Positions 1 through 7,110 of a DNA stretch of 64,000 bases are shown piece by piece. The translations under genes were made by a program, and so were the position numbers. The notes below the pieces were generated by a model that was not told where the DNA came from, made no database searches, and saw only the letters and a program-made list of their open reading frames with translations. The first letter of the stretch is position 1; every line of letters starts with the position of its first letter. The stretch spans positions 744,001-808,000 of the forward strand of contig NZ_JASGJZ010000001.1 of assembly GCF_047601025.1 (NCBI RefSeq), read 5' to 3'. The DNA comes from Pseudorhodoferax sp047601025. Its GTDB lineage: Bacteria; Pseudomonadota; Gammaproteobacteria; Burkholderiales; Burkholderiaceae_C.

Positions 1-949
1 ACACGGCCTGGGCGTGCCCTTCGTCGCTGCCGTTCACGCGCACCAGCACCATGTTGGCATCGCTGTTCCAGGCCGTGACACCCGGCATGGCCCGCAGCGC
101 CGCCAGCAGCGACTCACGCTGCGCACGCAAGTCGCGTGCCTGTGCGGCGAACACCTCGGCGTGCTCCAGCGCGAACAGCGCGCATTCGGCATTCAGCACG
201 CTGACGTTGTAGGGCGGGCGCACCTTGTCGAACTCGGCCACCAGCGCGGCCGGTCCCATCAGGTAGCCCAGGCGCACACCCGCCAGGCCGAACTTGCTCA
301 GCGTGCGCATCAGCAGCACGTGCCCGTGGCGCGCCACGCGGTCGAGGTAGCTGCGGCTCGCGAACGGCTGGTAGGCCTCGTCCATGACCACCAGGCCCGG
401 CGCGGCCGCGACGATGCGCTCGATGGCGGCGTCGTCCCACAGGTTGGCGGTCGGGTTGTTCGGGTAAGCCAGGAAGACGATGGCGGGCCGGTGCTCGGCG
501 ATGGCAGCCAGCATCGCGGCCTCGTCGAGCTCGAAATCCGCCGTCAACGGCACGCCGACGAACCCAAGGCCCTGCAACTGCGCGCTCATCGCGTACATCA
601 CGAAGCCCGGCACTGGCGCCAGGACCGTGGCGCCCGGCCGGGCGCAGGCCAGGGCCAGCAGCGAGATCAGCTCGTCCGAGCCGTTGCCCAGCATCAAGGC
701 GAAGCCCTCCGGCAGCCCGGCGTGGGCGGCCAGCGCGCGGCGCAGTTCGTCGATGCGCGGGCCGGGATAGCGGTTCAGCGCCAGCGCGCCCAGGCGCTGG
801 CCCAGCGCCTGCTGCAGTTCGGGCGGCAGCCGGTGCGGGTTCTCCATCGCGTCCATCTTGAGCAGGCCGGCGGCGTCCTGCACGACATAGGCATGCAGGT
901 CGCGCACGTCGGGGCGGATGCACTGGAGAGCGGAAGTCAGGCGGGACAT
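1..949 (-). CDS. hisC: Histidinol-phosphate aminotransferase HisC, 3' end cut off by the window
   Basis: PLP-dependent class I/II aminotransferase that converts imidazole-acetol phosphate to histidinol phosphate in cytosolic histidine synthesis. The first 316 residues are present; the family is about 350-360 residues, so roughly 40 C-terminal residues lie outside the window. Visible motifs are YPNNPT at about 162-167, the PLP-contacting DEAY at about 190-193, and the Schiff-base lysine K219 in TLSKFGLAG. The ATG at 949 lies inside the last codons of the toxin gene upstream, with no good Shine-Dalgarno before it, so translation may be coupled to that gene. In related bacteria hisC normally follows hisD directly; here about 1.8 kb of foreign-looking DNA separates them. 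Confidence 0.93.
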   Translation of the reverse strand, partial: MSRLTSALQCIRPDVRDLHAYVVQDAAGLLKMDAMENPHRLPPELQQALGQRLGALALNRYPGPRIDELRRALAAHAGLPEGFALMLGNGSDELISLLALACARPGATVLAPVPGFVMYAMSAQLQGLGFVGVPLTADFELDEAAMLAAIAEHRPAIVFLAYPNNPTANLWDDAAIERIVAAAPGLVVMDEAYQPFASRSYLDRVARHGHVLLMRTLSKFGLAGVRLGYLMGPAALVAEFDKVRPPYNVSVLNAECALFALEHAEVFAAQARDLRAQRESLLAALRAMPGVTAWNSDANMVLVRVNGSDEGHAQAV

Positions 950-1389
950 GCGGGAAGTTCGTCCGGTGAGAACAGGAAAGGGTTGAGGATGGTGAGCGAC
1001 TCCACGCGCTGGCCGTGCTGCAGGTCTTCCGTGAGCAGATGGCCGCAGCCAGCCTGCATGGCCGCGGCGACGATCAGCGCATCGCAGAAGGGCAGGCCGT
1101 GCCGTGCCTCCACGCCCCAGGCGGTCTCGATGGTCTGGTGGTCGAGCTGCCAGGGCTGCCACAGCTGCAGCCGGCGCACCTTGGCACGCGCATCGCCCTG
1201 GGCCATGCCGAGCCGGCGCACGGCGCTGACGTAGTACTCGTTCAGCACCTGCATGCTGATCCGGCCGCGGTGCGCCCGCCAGAGGTGGTCCAGCCACTGG
1301 CGCGCGCGCAGGCGCTTGGCCTCGTCGGCACCGTCGTCCGCGTACAGCAGGACGCCGGTGTCAACGAAAACGGTCGAGGCGGCCGACAT
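937..1389 (-). CDS. PIN-domain toxin, VapC-like ribonuclease
   Basis: A 150-residue PIN-domain protein. The acidic residues expected of the metal-dependent nuclease site are present: D10 in VFVDTG, E51 in LNEYY, D103 in FCDALI, and E121/D122 in TEDLQHG. Family members act as toxins that cut RNA, often initiator tRNA, and are held inactive by a cognate antitoxin; the target here is unknown. Its ATG overlaps the end of the preceding antitoxin gene by 29 bases and its last codons overlap the start of hisC by 13 bases. The start at 1389 was chosen because the fold begins right there and upstream codons merely shadow the antitoxin gene. Confidence 0.85.
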   Translation of the reverse strand: MSAASTVFVDTGVLLYADDGADEAKRLRARQWLDHLWRAHRGRISMQVLNEYYVSAVRRLGMAQGDARAKVRRLQLWQPWQLDHQTIETAWGVEARHGLPFCDALIVAAAMQAGCGHLLTEDLQHGQRVESLTILNPFLFSPDELPACPA

Positions 1390-1606
1390 CGAATTCGTCA
1401 CGCGCAGGGCATGGCACACCGGAGGACGTCCAACTGCGCTCGTCGGCCTGCCATTCACGGTAGGCCCGCTCGTAGGCATCGTCGTGCCGCATCTTCTCGG
1501 CCAGCATTTCGCCGACCAGGCGCGACACGCTGGAACCGCGCCGCGCGGCCTCGATGCGCACCCATTCGAGCACTGCATCTTCCACGGTGATGGTGACGTT
1601 CTTCAC
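1361..1606 (-). CDS. Ribbon-helix-helix antitoxin, VapB-like
   Basis: An 81-residue protein starting with GTG at 1606. Residues 1-45 fit a ribbon-helix-helix DNA-binding domain: a short beta strand (VTITVED) followed by two helices containing RGSSVSRLVGEML. The polar, charged C-terminal tail (about 50-81) is the usual toxin-neutralising part. It precedes and overlaps the PIN-domain toxin gene, the classic order of a type II toxin-antitoxin operon. Two dyads of the form CACGA-N3-TCGTG lie just upstream and are good candidates for its autoregulatory operator. The family assignment rests on fold pattern and context. Confidence 0.78.
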   Translation of the reverse strand: MKNVTITVEDAVLEWVRIEAARRGSSVSRLVGEMLAEKMRHDDAYERAYREWQADERSWTSSGVPCPARDEFDVGRLDRFR

Positions 1607-1618
1607 GCCAGGATGCTA

Positions 1619-1647
1619 CACGAGACTCGTGGAACACGAAGATCGTG
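1619..1647. promoter_or_regulatory. Tandem operator CACGA-N3-TCGTG (x2) upstream of the antitoxin
   Basis: Two perfect dyads of the same form occur side by side. CACGA-GAC-TCGTG is at 1619-1631 and CACGA-AGA-TCGTG at 1635-1647, with centres 16 bp apart. They begin 13 bases upstream of the antitoxin GTG start and end before the stop of the XRE gene. Ribbon-helix-helix antitoxins typically bind tandem short inverted repeats at such a place and repress their own operon. Binding is inferred, not shown. Confidence 0.6.
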
Positions 1648-1657
1648 TCCTGATGCC

Positions 1658-1945
1658 CTACTCCACCGGCACCAGCAAGGTCCAGGGTTCGACCTCCAGG
1701 GCGCGCGCCAGCCTCTCGATGTTGGACAGCGAGACATTCCAGACGGAGCGTTCGATGGCAGAGACATAGGTGCGGTCCAGCTCGCAGACCAGCGCCAGCT
1801 TCTCCTGGGACCAACCCTTGGCCACCCGCAGGCTGCGCACATGCCAGGCCAGGATGCCGCGCAGATCGCCGCGGTCGGGCTGAATTTTTGGAAGTGAAGG
1901 CTTGGCCGGCACCTCGCTGAGCTTCGCCACCTGCTCCATTTGCAT
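1658..1945 (-). CDS. XRE-family helix-turn-helix transcriptional regulator
   Basis: A 95-residue protein with a Cro/C1-type helix-turn-helix at about residues 29-90; the core reads WSQEKLALVCELDRTYVSAIE at about 45-65. Stand-alone HTH proteins of this size resemble phage repressors and restriction-controller proteins. No ligand domain is present. ATGs at 1945 and 1939 are both possible; 1945 is given as the outer one. It sits upstream of the VapBC-like pair in the same direction with only about 50 bases between, so it may be cotranscribed with it. It belongs to the block inserted between hisD and hisC. The regulated genes are unknown. Confidence 0.8.
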   Translation of the reverse strand: MQMEQVAKLSEVPAKPSLPKIQPDRGDLRGILAWHVRSLRVAKGWSQEKLALVCELDRTYVSAIERSVWNVSLSNIERLARALEVEPWTLLVPVE

Positions 1946-2072
1946 CCACGGAGTTTGCTTCTCATAAAACACGGCCCGGTCGGCGCGACTGCGCCACGCC
2001 GGCCCGCCGAGCCGATCAAGTTCTATCGCCAGGCAGTGACCATCCACCAAGGAAGGAGCGTGAACATGACTG

Positions 2073-2099
2073 GGCGGTCTCAAATCCGAAATGCAACAC
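2073..2099. repeat. Possible IS30-family terminal inverted repeat
   Basis: The stretch GGCGGTCTCAAATC followed by CGAAATGCAAC resembles, from memory, terminal repeats of IS30-family elements. It lies 19 bases beyond the stop of a degenerate IS30-type transposase fragment, where the 3'-side repeat would be expected. No matching partner repeat is seen on the other side, so this would be one end of a decayed copy. The assignment depends on position as well as resemblance. Confidence 0.35.
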
Positions 2100-2117
2100 C
2101 GGGCATTTGTTGATCGA

Positions 2118-2319
2118 TTAATGGATTGTCGCGTCGCGGTGTTCGGCGATGCCGTGCACGAGGTCGCGCATGGCCTGGATGGGGCTGCGCCAGTCCAGTG
2201 TGGCGCGCAGCCGGTATTCAGCAGGTCGGCAATGCAGTCCAGTCGTCCTGGCTGTAGGCCGACAAATCGGTGCCCTTGGGCAGGAACTGGCGCAGCAGTC
2301 CGTTGGTATTCTCGCACCT
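2118..2319 (-). pseudogene. IS30-family transposase, C-terminal remnant with two frameshifts
   Basis: Read on the minus strand, the fragment gives CENTNGLLRQFLPKGTDLSAY followed by SQDD. After a one-base deletion it continues as LDCIADLLNT. After a second one-base deletion it continues as RLRATLDWRSPIQAMRD and ends at a stop at 2118. This is the characteristic end of the IS30 transposase catalytic domain (ENTNG...LPKGTD...RP/LR..L..RSP). Everything upstream of ENTNG is missing. The rest of 1946-2393 holds no intact gene; it is noticeably less GC-rich than its surroundings in places. The remnant shows that the block between hisD and hisC was visited by mobile DNA. Confidence 0.75.
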
Positions 2320-2393
2320 GAGCAGTCAAAGACTTCGTCAACGGCAAGCTCGGGTTTACGCTGATTTGACGGGGTAGCCCAAGCGGGCATCCG

Positions 2394-2750
2394 CTACGGT
2401 CCGCAGCGGTACGCGTTCTGCAGCGCGGCCGACATGACGAGTTGCACCGGCATGTCGGCCTCGTACAAACCGGCGTGGCGGGTCAGTTCGCCCTGGTACA
2501 GCGAGCGGGCCATGGCAGGCTCGAAGCGGCGGCGGCCGACGCAGAACGGCGGCTTCCCGCCGGTGCGCTGGACGGTATCGGCGCCTTCGCGCAGCCCCTC
2601 CATCACGCCGACGAGGTAATAACCGGCGTGAGCGCGACCGTCCTCCTCGCTGGCCTCCAGGGTGCGCAGTTCGCGGATGCTCATGGCCTGCGCTGCCACG
2701 GCACCGGCCAGCGCCAGGGCGCCGGCCAGGAGCCGCGACCGCCGCCGCAT
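2394..2750 (-). CDS. Small secreted protein, Rap1a/Tai-like
   Basis: A 118-residue protein with a clear Sec signal peptide (RRR at the N-terminus, hydrophobic stretch 8-20, likely cleavage after AQA). Two cysteines, C70 in PPFCVG and C116 near the end, could form a disulfide. The layout (YYLVGVMEGL helix, central FCVG, C-terminal amphipathic helix ending in a Cys) resembles the Rap1a/Tai immunity-protein family, whose founders neutralise type VI amidase effectors. Many family members have no known partner, and no effector gene is adjacent here. It starts 8 bases after the hisD stop, so it is probably cotranscribed with it. Function is uncertain. Confidence 0.6.
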   Translation of the reverse strand: MRRRSRLLAGALALAGAVAAQAMSIRELRTLEASEEDGRAHAGYYLVGVMEGLREGADTVQRTGGKPPFCVGRRRFEPAMARSLYQGELTRHAGLYEADMPVQLVMSAALQNAYRCGP

Positions 2751-2758
2751 GGCCGTGC

Positions 2759-4078
2759 TCAGCGGCCCAGCCGCATCTCGGCCGCGCGCGCGTGGGCCTG
2801 CAGGCCCTCGCCGTGCGCCAGCACCGAGGCGATGCGGCCGAGCGCCTGCGCGCCGGCCGCGCTGACCTCGATCAGGCTGCTGCGCTTCTGGAAGTCGTAG
2901 ACGCCCAGCGGACTGGAGAAACGCGCCGTGCCCGAGGTCGGCAGCACGTGGTTGGGGCCGGCGCAGTAGTCGCCCAGGCTCTCGCTGGTGTAGGCACCGA
3001 GGAAGATGGCGCCGGCATGCCGCAGCAGCGGTTCCCAGCGGTGGGGTTCGGCGCTGCTGACCTCCAGGTGCTCGGGCGCGATGCGGTTGCTGATGGCGCA
3101 GGCCTCCTCCATGTCGCGCGTGAGGATCATCGCGCCGCGGCCGTTCAGGCTGGCGGCGATGATGTCGGCGCGCGGCATCTGCGGCAGCAGGCGGTCGATC
3201 TCGGCCTGCACGCGGTCGAGGTAGGCCGCGTCCGGGCTCAGCAGGATGCTTTGTGCCAGTTCGTCGTGCTCGGCTTGGCTGAACAGGTCCATCGCCACCC
3301 AGTCCGGCGGCGTGCTGCCGTCGGCCAGCACCAGGATCTCGCTCGGGCCGGCGATCATGTCGATGCCCACGGTGCCGAACACGCGGCGCTTGGCCGCCGC
3401 CACGTAGGCGTTGCCCGGGCCGGTGATCTTGTCCACGGCCGGGATGGTGACCGTGCCGTAGGCCAGCGCGGCCACGGCCTGGGCGCCACCGATCGTGAAC
3501 GCGCGGGTGACGCCGGCCACGTGCGCCGCCGCCAGCACCAGCAGGTTCTTCTCGCCGCGCGGCGTCGGCACGACCATGACGATCTCGCCGACGCCTGCGA
3601 CGTGCGCCGGGATGGCGTTCATCAGCACGCTGGACGGATAGGCCGCCTTGCCGCCCGGCACGTAGATGCCCACGCGGTCCAGCGGCGTGACCTTCTGGCC
3701 CAGCAGCGTGCCGTCGGCGTCGCGGTAGGTCCAGCTCTCGCCGCAGGCCTTCTTCTGCGCCTCGTGGTAGGTGCGTACGCGCGCCGCGGCGGCCTGCAGC
3801 GCATCGCGCTGCGCGGCAGGCAGGCCGTCGAAGGCGGCCTGCAGCTCGGCCGGGCTCAGCGCCAGCGCCTGCAGGTCCGGCGCGTCCAGGCCGTCAAAGC
3901 GGCGGGTGTACTCCAGCACCGCGGCATCGCCGCGCCGCTGCACGTCGGCCAGGATCTCGGCCACGCGCTGCTCGATCGCGGCATCGGTGTCGGCCGACCA
4001 GTGCAGCCGGGTCTTGAACTGCGCCTCGAAGTCGGCGCTGGCGGTGGACAGGCGCAGGGGCCGGGCGAGCAGCGTCAT
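2759..4078 (-). CDS. hisD: Histidinol dehydrogenase HisD
   Basis: Zn2+-dependent, NAD+-linked enzyme that oxidises histidinol to histidine in two steps, the last reaction of histidine biosynthesis. The 439 residues match the family length. Visible motifs include VGIYVPGGKAAYPSSVLM, TGPGNAYVAAAKR, IDMIAGPSEILVLAD, the zinc-ligand region SQAEHDE, and ESLGDYCAGPNHVLPTSGTARF. The start overlaps the hisG stop by 4 bases (ATGA), indicating translational coupling in a murA-hisG-hisD unit. Confidence 0.97.
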   Translation of the reverse strand: MTLLARPLRLSTASADFEAQFKTRLHWSADTDAAIEQRVAEILADVQRRGDAAVLEYTRRFDGLDAPDLQALALSPAELQAAFDGLPAAQRDALQAAAARVRTYHEAQKKACGESWTYRDADGTLLGQKVTPLDRVGIYVPGGKAAYPSSVLMNAIPAHVAGVGEIVMVVPTPRGEKNLLVLAAAHVAGVTRAFTIGGAQAVAALAYGTVTIPAVDKITGPGNAYVAAAKRRVFGTVGIDMIAGPSEILVLADGSTPPDWVAMDLFSQAEHDELAQSILLSPDAAYLDRVQAEIDRLLPQMPRADIIAASLNGRGAMILTRDMEEACAISNRIAPEHLEVSSAEPHRWEPLLRHAGAIFLGAYTSESLGDYCAGPNHVLPTSGTARFSSPLGVYDFQKRSSLIEVSAAGAQALGRIASVLAHGEGLQAHARAAEMRLGR

Positions 4079-4737
4079 GCGGTGGCCTCCTCCAGCCGGT
4101 GCGCGCGCACGGCGGCGGCCAGGCCGTCGAGCACCGGGCGCAGCGCGTCCTGCTTGAGCTTGAGCGCGGCCTGGTTGACGACCAGGCGCGCGCTGATGTC
4201 CATGATGCGCTCGACCTCCACGAGGTCGTTGGCGCGCAGCGTGTTGCCGGTGGACACCAGGTCGACGATGGCATCGGCCAGGCCGGTCAGCGGCGCCAGC
4301 TCCATGCTGCCGTACAACTTGATCAGGTCCACGTGCACGCCCTTGGTGGCGAAGAAGTCGCGCGCGATGCCGACGTACTTGGTCGCCACGCGCAGGCGCG
4401 AGCCCTGGCGCACGGCCGAGGCGTAGTCGAAGTCCTTGCGCACGGCCACGCTGATGCGGCAGCGCGCGATCTGCAGGTCCAGCGGCTGGTACAGGCCCTG
4501 GCCGCCGTGCTCCAGCAGCGTGTCGCGGCCGGTGATGCCCAGGTCGGCGCCGCCGTACTCCACGTAGGTCGGCACGTCGGTGGCGCGCACCAGCACCACG
4601 CGCAGCTCGGGCCGGTTGGTCGGCAGGATCAGCTTGCGCGAGGTTTCGGGATCCTCCAGCACCTCGATGCCGGCTGCGCGCAGCAGCGGCAGCGTCTCGT
4701 CAAAGATGCGGCCCTTGGACAGCGCCAGCGTGATCAT
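4075..4737 (-). CDS. hisG: ATP phosphoribosyltransferase HisG, short form
   Basis: Catalyses the first committed step of histidine synthesis, joining ATP and PRPP. At 220 residues it is the short form (HisGS), which lacks the C-terminal ACT-like regulatory domain and normally works as a complex with HisZ; no hisZ lies in this window. Typical features are ITLALSKGRIFDETLPLL at the N-terminus, GADLGITGRD, and the PRPP loop region ADAIVDLVSTGNTLRAN. It overlaps murA upstream and hisD downstream by 4 bases each. Confidence 0.95.
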   Translation of the reverse strand: MITLALSKGRIFDETLPLLRAAGIEVLEDPETSRKLILPTNRPELRVVLVRATDVPTYVEYGGADLGITGRDTLLEHGGQGLYQPLDLQIARCRISVAVRKDFDYASAVRQGSRLRVATKYVGIARDFFATKGVHVDLIKLYGSMELAPLTGLADAIVDLVSTGNTLRANDLVEVERIMDISARLVVNQAALKLKQDALRPVLDGLAAAVRAHRLEEATA

Positions 4738-6014
4738 GCCTTGATCCTCTCGATGTCCGCGCCGATGCCGCGCAGCTTGGACTCCATGCGGTCGTAGCCG
4801 CGGTCCAGGTGGTAGACGCGGTCGACCACGGTCTCGCCCTCGGCCACCAGGCCGGCGATGACCAGCCCGGCGGAGGCGCGCAGGTCGGTCGCCATCACGG
4901 TCGCGCCCGACAGCCGCGGCGCCCCTTCGATCAACGCGACCTTGCCGTCGACCTGGATATGGGCACCCAGCCGCAGCAGTTCGTTCACGTGCATGTAGCG
5001 GTTCTCGAAGATGGTTTCCGTCACCTTGCTGGCGCCCTGCGCGATGCAGTTCAGCGCCATGAACTGGGCCTGCATGTCGGTCGGGAAACCCGGGTACTCG
5101 GTGGTGCGGAAGCTCTGCGCGCGCAGGAAGGCATAGGCCGGCGCGTCGGCCTGGATGCGGATGCCGCCGTCGACGGCCTGCACGCGGGCCCCGGCATCGC
5201 GCAGCTTCTCGACCACGGCGTCCAGGTGGTCGGCCCGGGCCTCGCGCAGCAGCACGTCGCCGCCGGTCGCGGCGACCGCGCACAGAAAGGTACCGGCCTC
5301 GATGCGGTCGGCCACGACCCGGTGGCTGCAACCATGCAGGCGCTCCACGCCCTGGATCACGATGCGGCGCGTGCCGTGCCCCTGGATGCGCGCGCCCATC
5401 GCGATCAGCATCTCGGCCAGGTCGGGGATCTCGGGCTCCTGCGCGGCGTTCTCCAGCACCGTCTCGCCCTCGGCCAGCGTGGCGGCCATCATCAGGTTCT
5501 CGGTGCCGGTCACGGTGACCATGTCGGTCGTGATGTGGGCGCCGTGCAGCCGCGTACGACCGGCCGGCAGGCGGGCGACCATGTAGCCGTGCTCCACGTC
5601 GATCTGCGCGCCCATGGCCTGCAAGCCCTTGACGTGCTGGTCCACCGGGCGCGAGCCGATCGCGCAGCCGCCCGGCAGCGAGACCGTGGCCCGGCCGAAG
5701 CGCGCCAGCAGCGGGCCCAGCGCCAGCACCGAGGCGCGCATGGTCTTGACCAGGTCGTAGGGTGCCTCGGGCTTGTCCAGCGCACGCGCGACGAGGGCCA
5801 CGCGGCCGTCCTCGTGCTGCTCCACGGCCACGCCCATGTTGCGGATCAGCTTCAGCATCGTGGCCACGTCCTGCAGGCGCGGCACGTTGGACAGCTGCAC
5901 CGCCTCCTCGGTCAGCAGGGCCGCGCACAGCTCGGGCAGGGCCGCGTTCTTGGCGCCGGAAATACACACCTCGCCGGCCAGCCGGGGGCCGCCGCGAATC
6001 AACAGTTTGTCCAT
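4734..6014 (-). CDS. murA: UDP-N-acetylglucosamine 1-carboxyvinyltransferase MurA
   Basis: Cytosolic enzyme for the first committed step of peptidoglycan synthesis, transferring enolpyruvate from PEP to UDP-GlcNAc. The 426 residues fit the family. K22/N23 in SGAKNAALP contact substrate. The catalytic cysteine loop is intact (C117 in LPGGCAIGSRPVDQH), so the enzyme should be of the fosfomycin-sensitive Cys type rather than the Asp variant. The downstream link to hisG is the usual arrangement in beta- and gammaproteobacteria. Confidence 0.97.
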   Translation of the reverse strand: MDKLLIRGGPRLAGEVCISGAKNAALPELCAALLTEEAVQLSNVPRLQDVATMLKLIRNMGVAVEQHEDGRVALVARALDKPEAPYDLVKTMRASVLALGPLLARFGRATVSLPGGCAIGSRPVDQHVKGLQAMGAQIDVEHGYMVARLPAGRTRLHGAHITTDMVTVTGTENLMMAATLAEGETVLENAAQEPEIPDLAEMLIAMGARIQGHGTRRIVIQGVERLHGCSHRVVADRIEAGTFLCAVAATGGDVLLREARADHLDAVVEKLRDAGARVQAVDGGIRIQADAPAYAFLRAQSFRTTEYPGFPTDMQAQFMALNCIAQGASKVTETIFENRYMHVNELLRLGAHIQVDGKVALIEGAPRLSGATVMATDLRASAGLVIAGLVAEGETVVDRVYHLDRGYDRMESKLRGIGADIERIKA

Positions 6015-6080
6015 CGGAAGCAGTTCAGGAAATCATCGGGAGGCTCGCCGGAAGCCCGCAGTACGCGGGCGCGGCAGCCG

Positions 6081-6332
6081 TCAGTGCTGCGGCCGGCCTT
6101 GCGCGGCCCACTCGGCCGGCGTCAGCGTCTTCATCGACAGCGCGTGCACTTCGTCGTTGCGTATTTTCTCACCCAGCGTCGCATAGACCATCTGGTGGCG
6201 CTGGATCGGCCGCCGGCCCTCGAAACCGGCCGCCACGATGGTGGCGAACCAGTGCCGGCCGTCGCCTTCGACGTGCAGGTGCTCGCAGGACAGTCCGGCG
6301 GCGATCAGGGTGCGGAGTTGGTCGGCGGTCAT
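6081..6332 (-). CDS. BolA/IbaG-family protein
   Basis: An 83-residue BolA-like protein. BolA-family proteins partner with monothiol glutaredoxins in Fe-S and iron handling and in stress responses. Visible features are the class II KH-like fold with HLHVEGDGRHWFATIV, the conserved RHQMVYATLGEKI helix and histidine, and DEVHALSMKTLTP near the end. Position next to murA matches IbaG (YrbA) of Enterobacteria rather than BolA proper. A hairpin with GCCCGC/GCGGGC arms (6054-6070) lies between its stop and murA. It starts 8 bases after the ABC permease stop. Confidence 0.88.
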   Translation of the reverse strand: MTADQLRTLIAAGLSCEHLHVEGDGRHWFATIVAAGFEGRRPIQRHQMVYATLGEKIRNDEVHALSMKTLTPAEWAAQGRPQH

Positions 6333-6340
6333 GGCGGGGG

Positions 6341-7105
6341 CTAGTTGCGGATCTTGTAGCCAATGCGCAGCAGGCGCACGGCGATGCCGCTGACGACGAC
6401 CAGCGCGACGCCGACGATGCCCAGGCTGATCCAGGGCGAGATGTCGCTCACGCCGAAGAAGCCGTAGCGGAAGCCGTCGATCATGTAGAAGAACGGGTTC
6501 AGGTGGCTCACGGTCTGCCAGAAGCCGGGCAGCGAGTGGATGGAATAGAACACGCCCGACAGGAAGGTCATGGGCATGATCAGGAAATTCTGGAACGCCG
6601 CCATCTGGTCGAACTTCTCGGCCCACAGGCCGGCGATCACGCCCAGCGTGCCCAGCAGCGCCGCGCCCAGCAGCGCGAACGCCACGATCCACAGCGGCGC
6701 CTGCAGGTGCGCGCCGGTGAAGAACACCGTCACCAGGAACACGCCGAGCCCGACCAGCACGCCGCGCAGCACGGACGAGCCCACGTAGGCGACGAACCAG
6801 GCCCAGTGCGACAGCGGCGTCAGCAGCACGAACACCAGGTTGCCCATGATCTTGCTCTGGATCAGCGAGGACGAGCTGTTGGCGAACGCGTTCTGCAACA
6901 CGCTCATCATGACCAGCCCCGGCACCAGGAAGGCGGTGTAGCCGATGGTGTCGTAGACCTTGACCTTGTCTTCCAGCACGTGGCCGAAGATCAGCAGGTA
7001 CAGCACGGCCGTCAGCACCGGCGCCGCGACGGTCTGGAAGCCGACCTTCCAGAAACGCAGCACCTCCTTGTAGAACAGCGTGCGCCAGCCCTGCATCGCC
7101 ACCAT
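6341..7105 (-). CDS. ABC-2 type exporter permease (YadH-like)
   Basis: A 254-residue inner-membrane protein with about six hydrophobic segments (for example TVAAPVLTAVLYLLIFGHV, VGLGVFLVTVFFTGA, IVAFALLGAALLGTLGVIAGL, and the C-terminal ISLGIVGVALVVVSGIAV). The ABC-2 signature region FLSGVFYSIHSLPGFWQ is present at about 181-197. It pairs with the ATPase gene 5 bases upstream. The pair resembles YadGH of E. coli, whose substrate is not established. Placement right after the Mla operon suggests an envelope role, which is only inference. Confidence 0.9.
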   Translation of the reverse strand: MVAMQGWRTLFYKEVLRFWKVGFQTVAAPVLTAVLYLLIFGHVLEDKVKVYDTIGYTAFLVPGLVMMSVLQNAFANSSSSLIQSKIMGNLVFVLLTPLSHWAWFVAYVGSSVLRGVLVGLGVFLVTVFFTGAHLQAPLWIVAFALLGAALLGTLGVIAGLWAEKFDQMAAFQNFLIMPMTFLSGVFYSIHSLPGFWQTVSHLNPFFYMIDGFRYGFFGVSDISPWISLGIVGVALVVVSGIAVRLLRIGYKIRN

Positions 7106-7110
7106 CCGCC

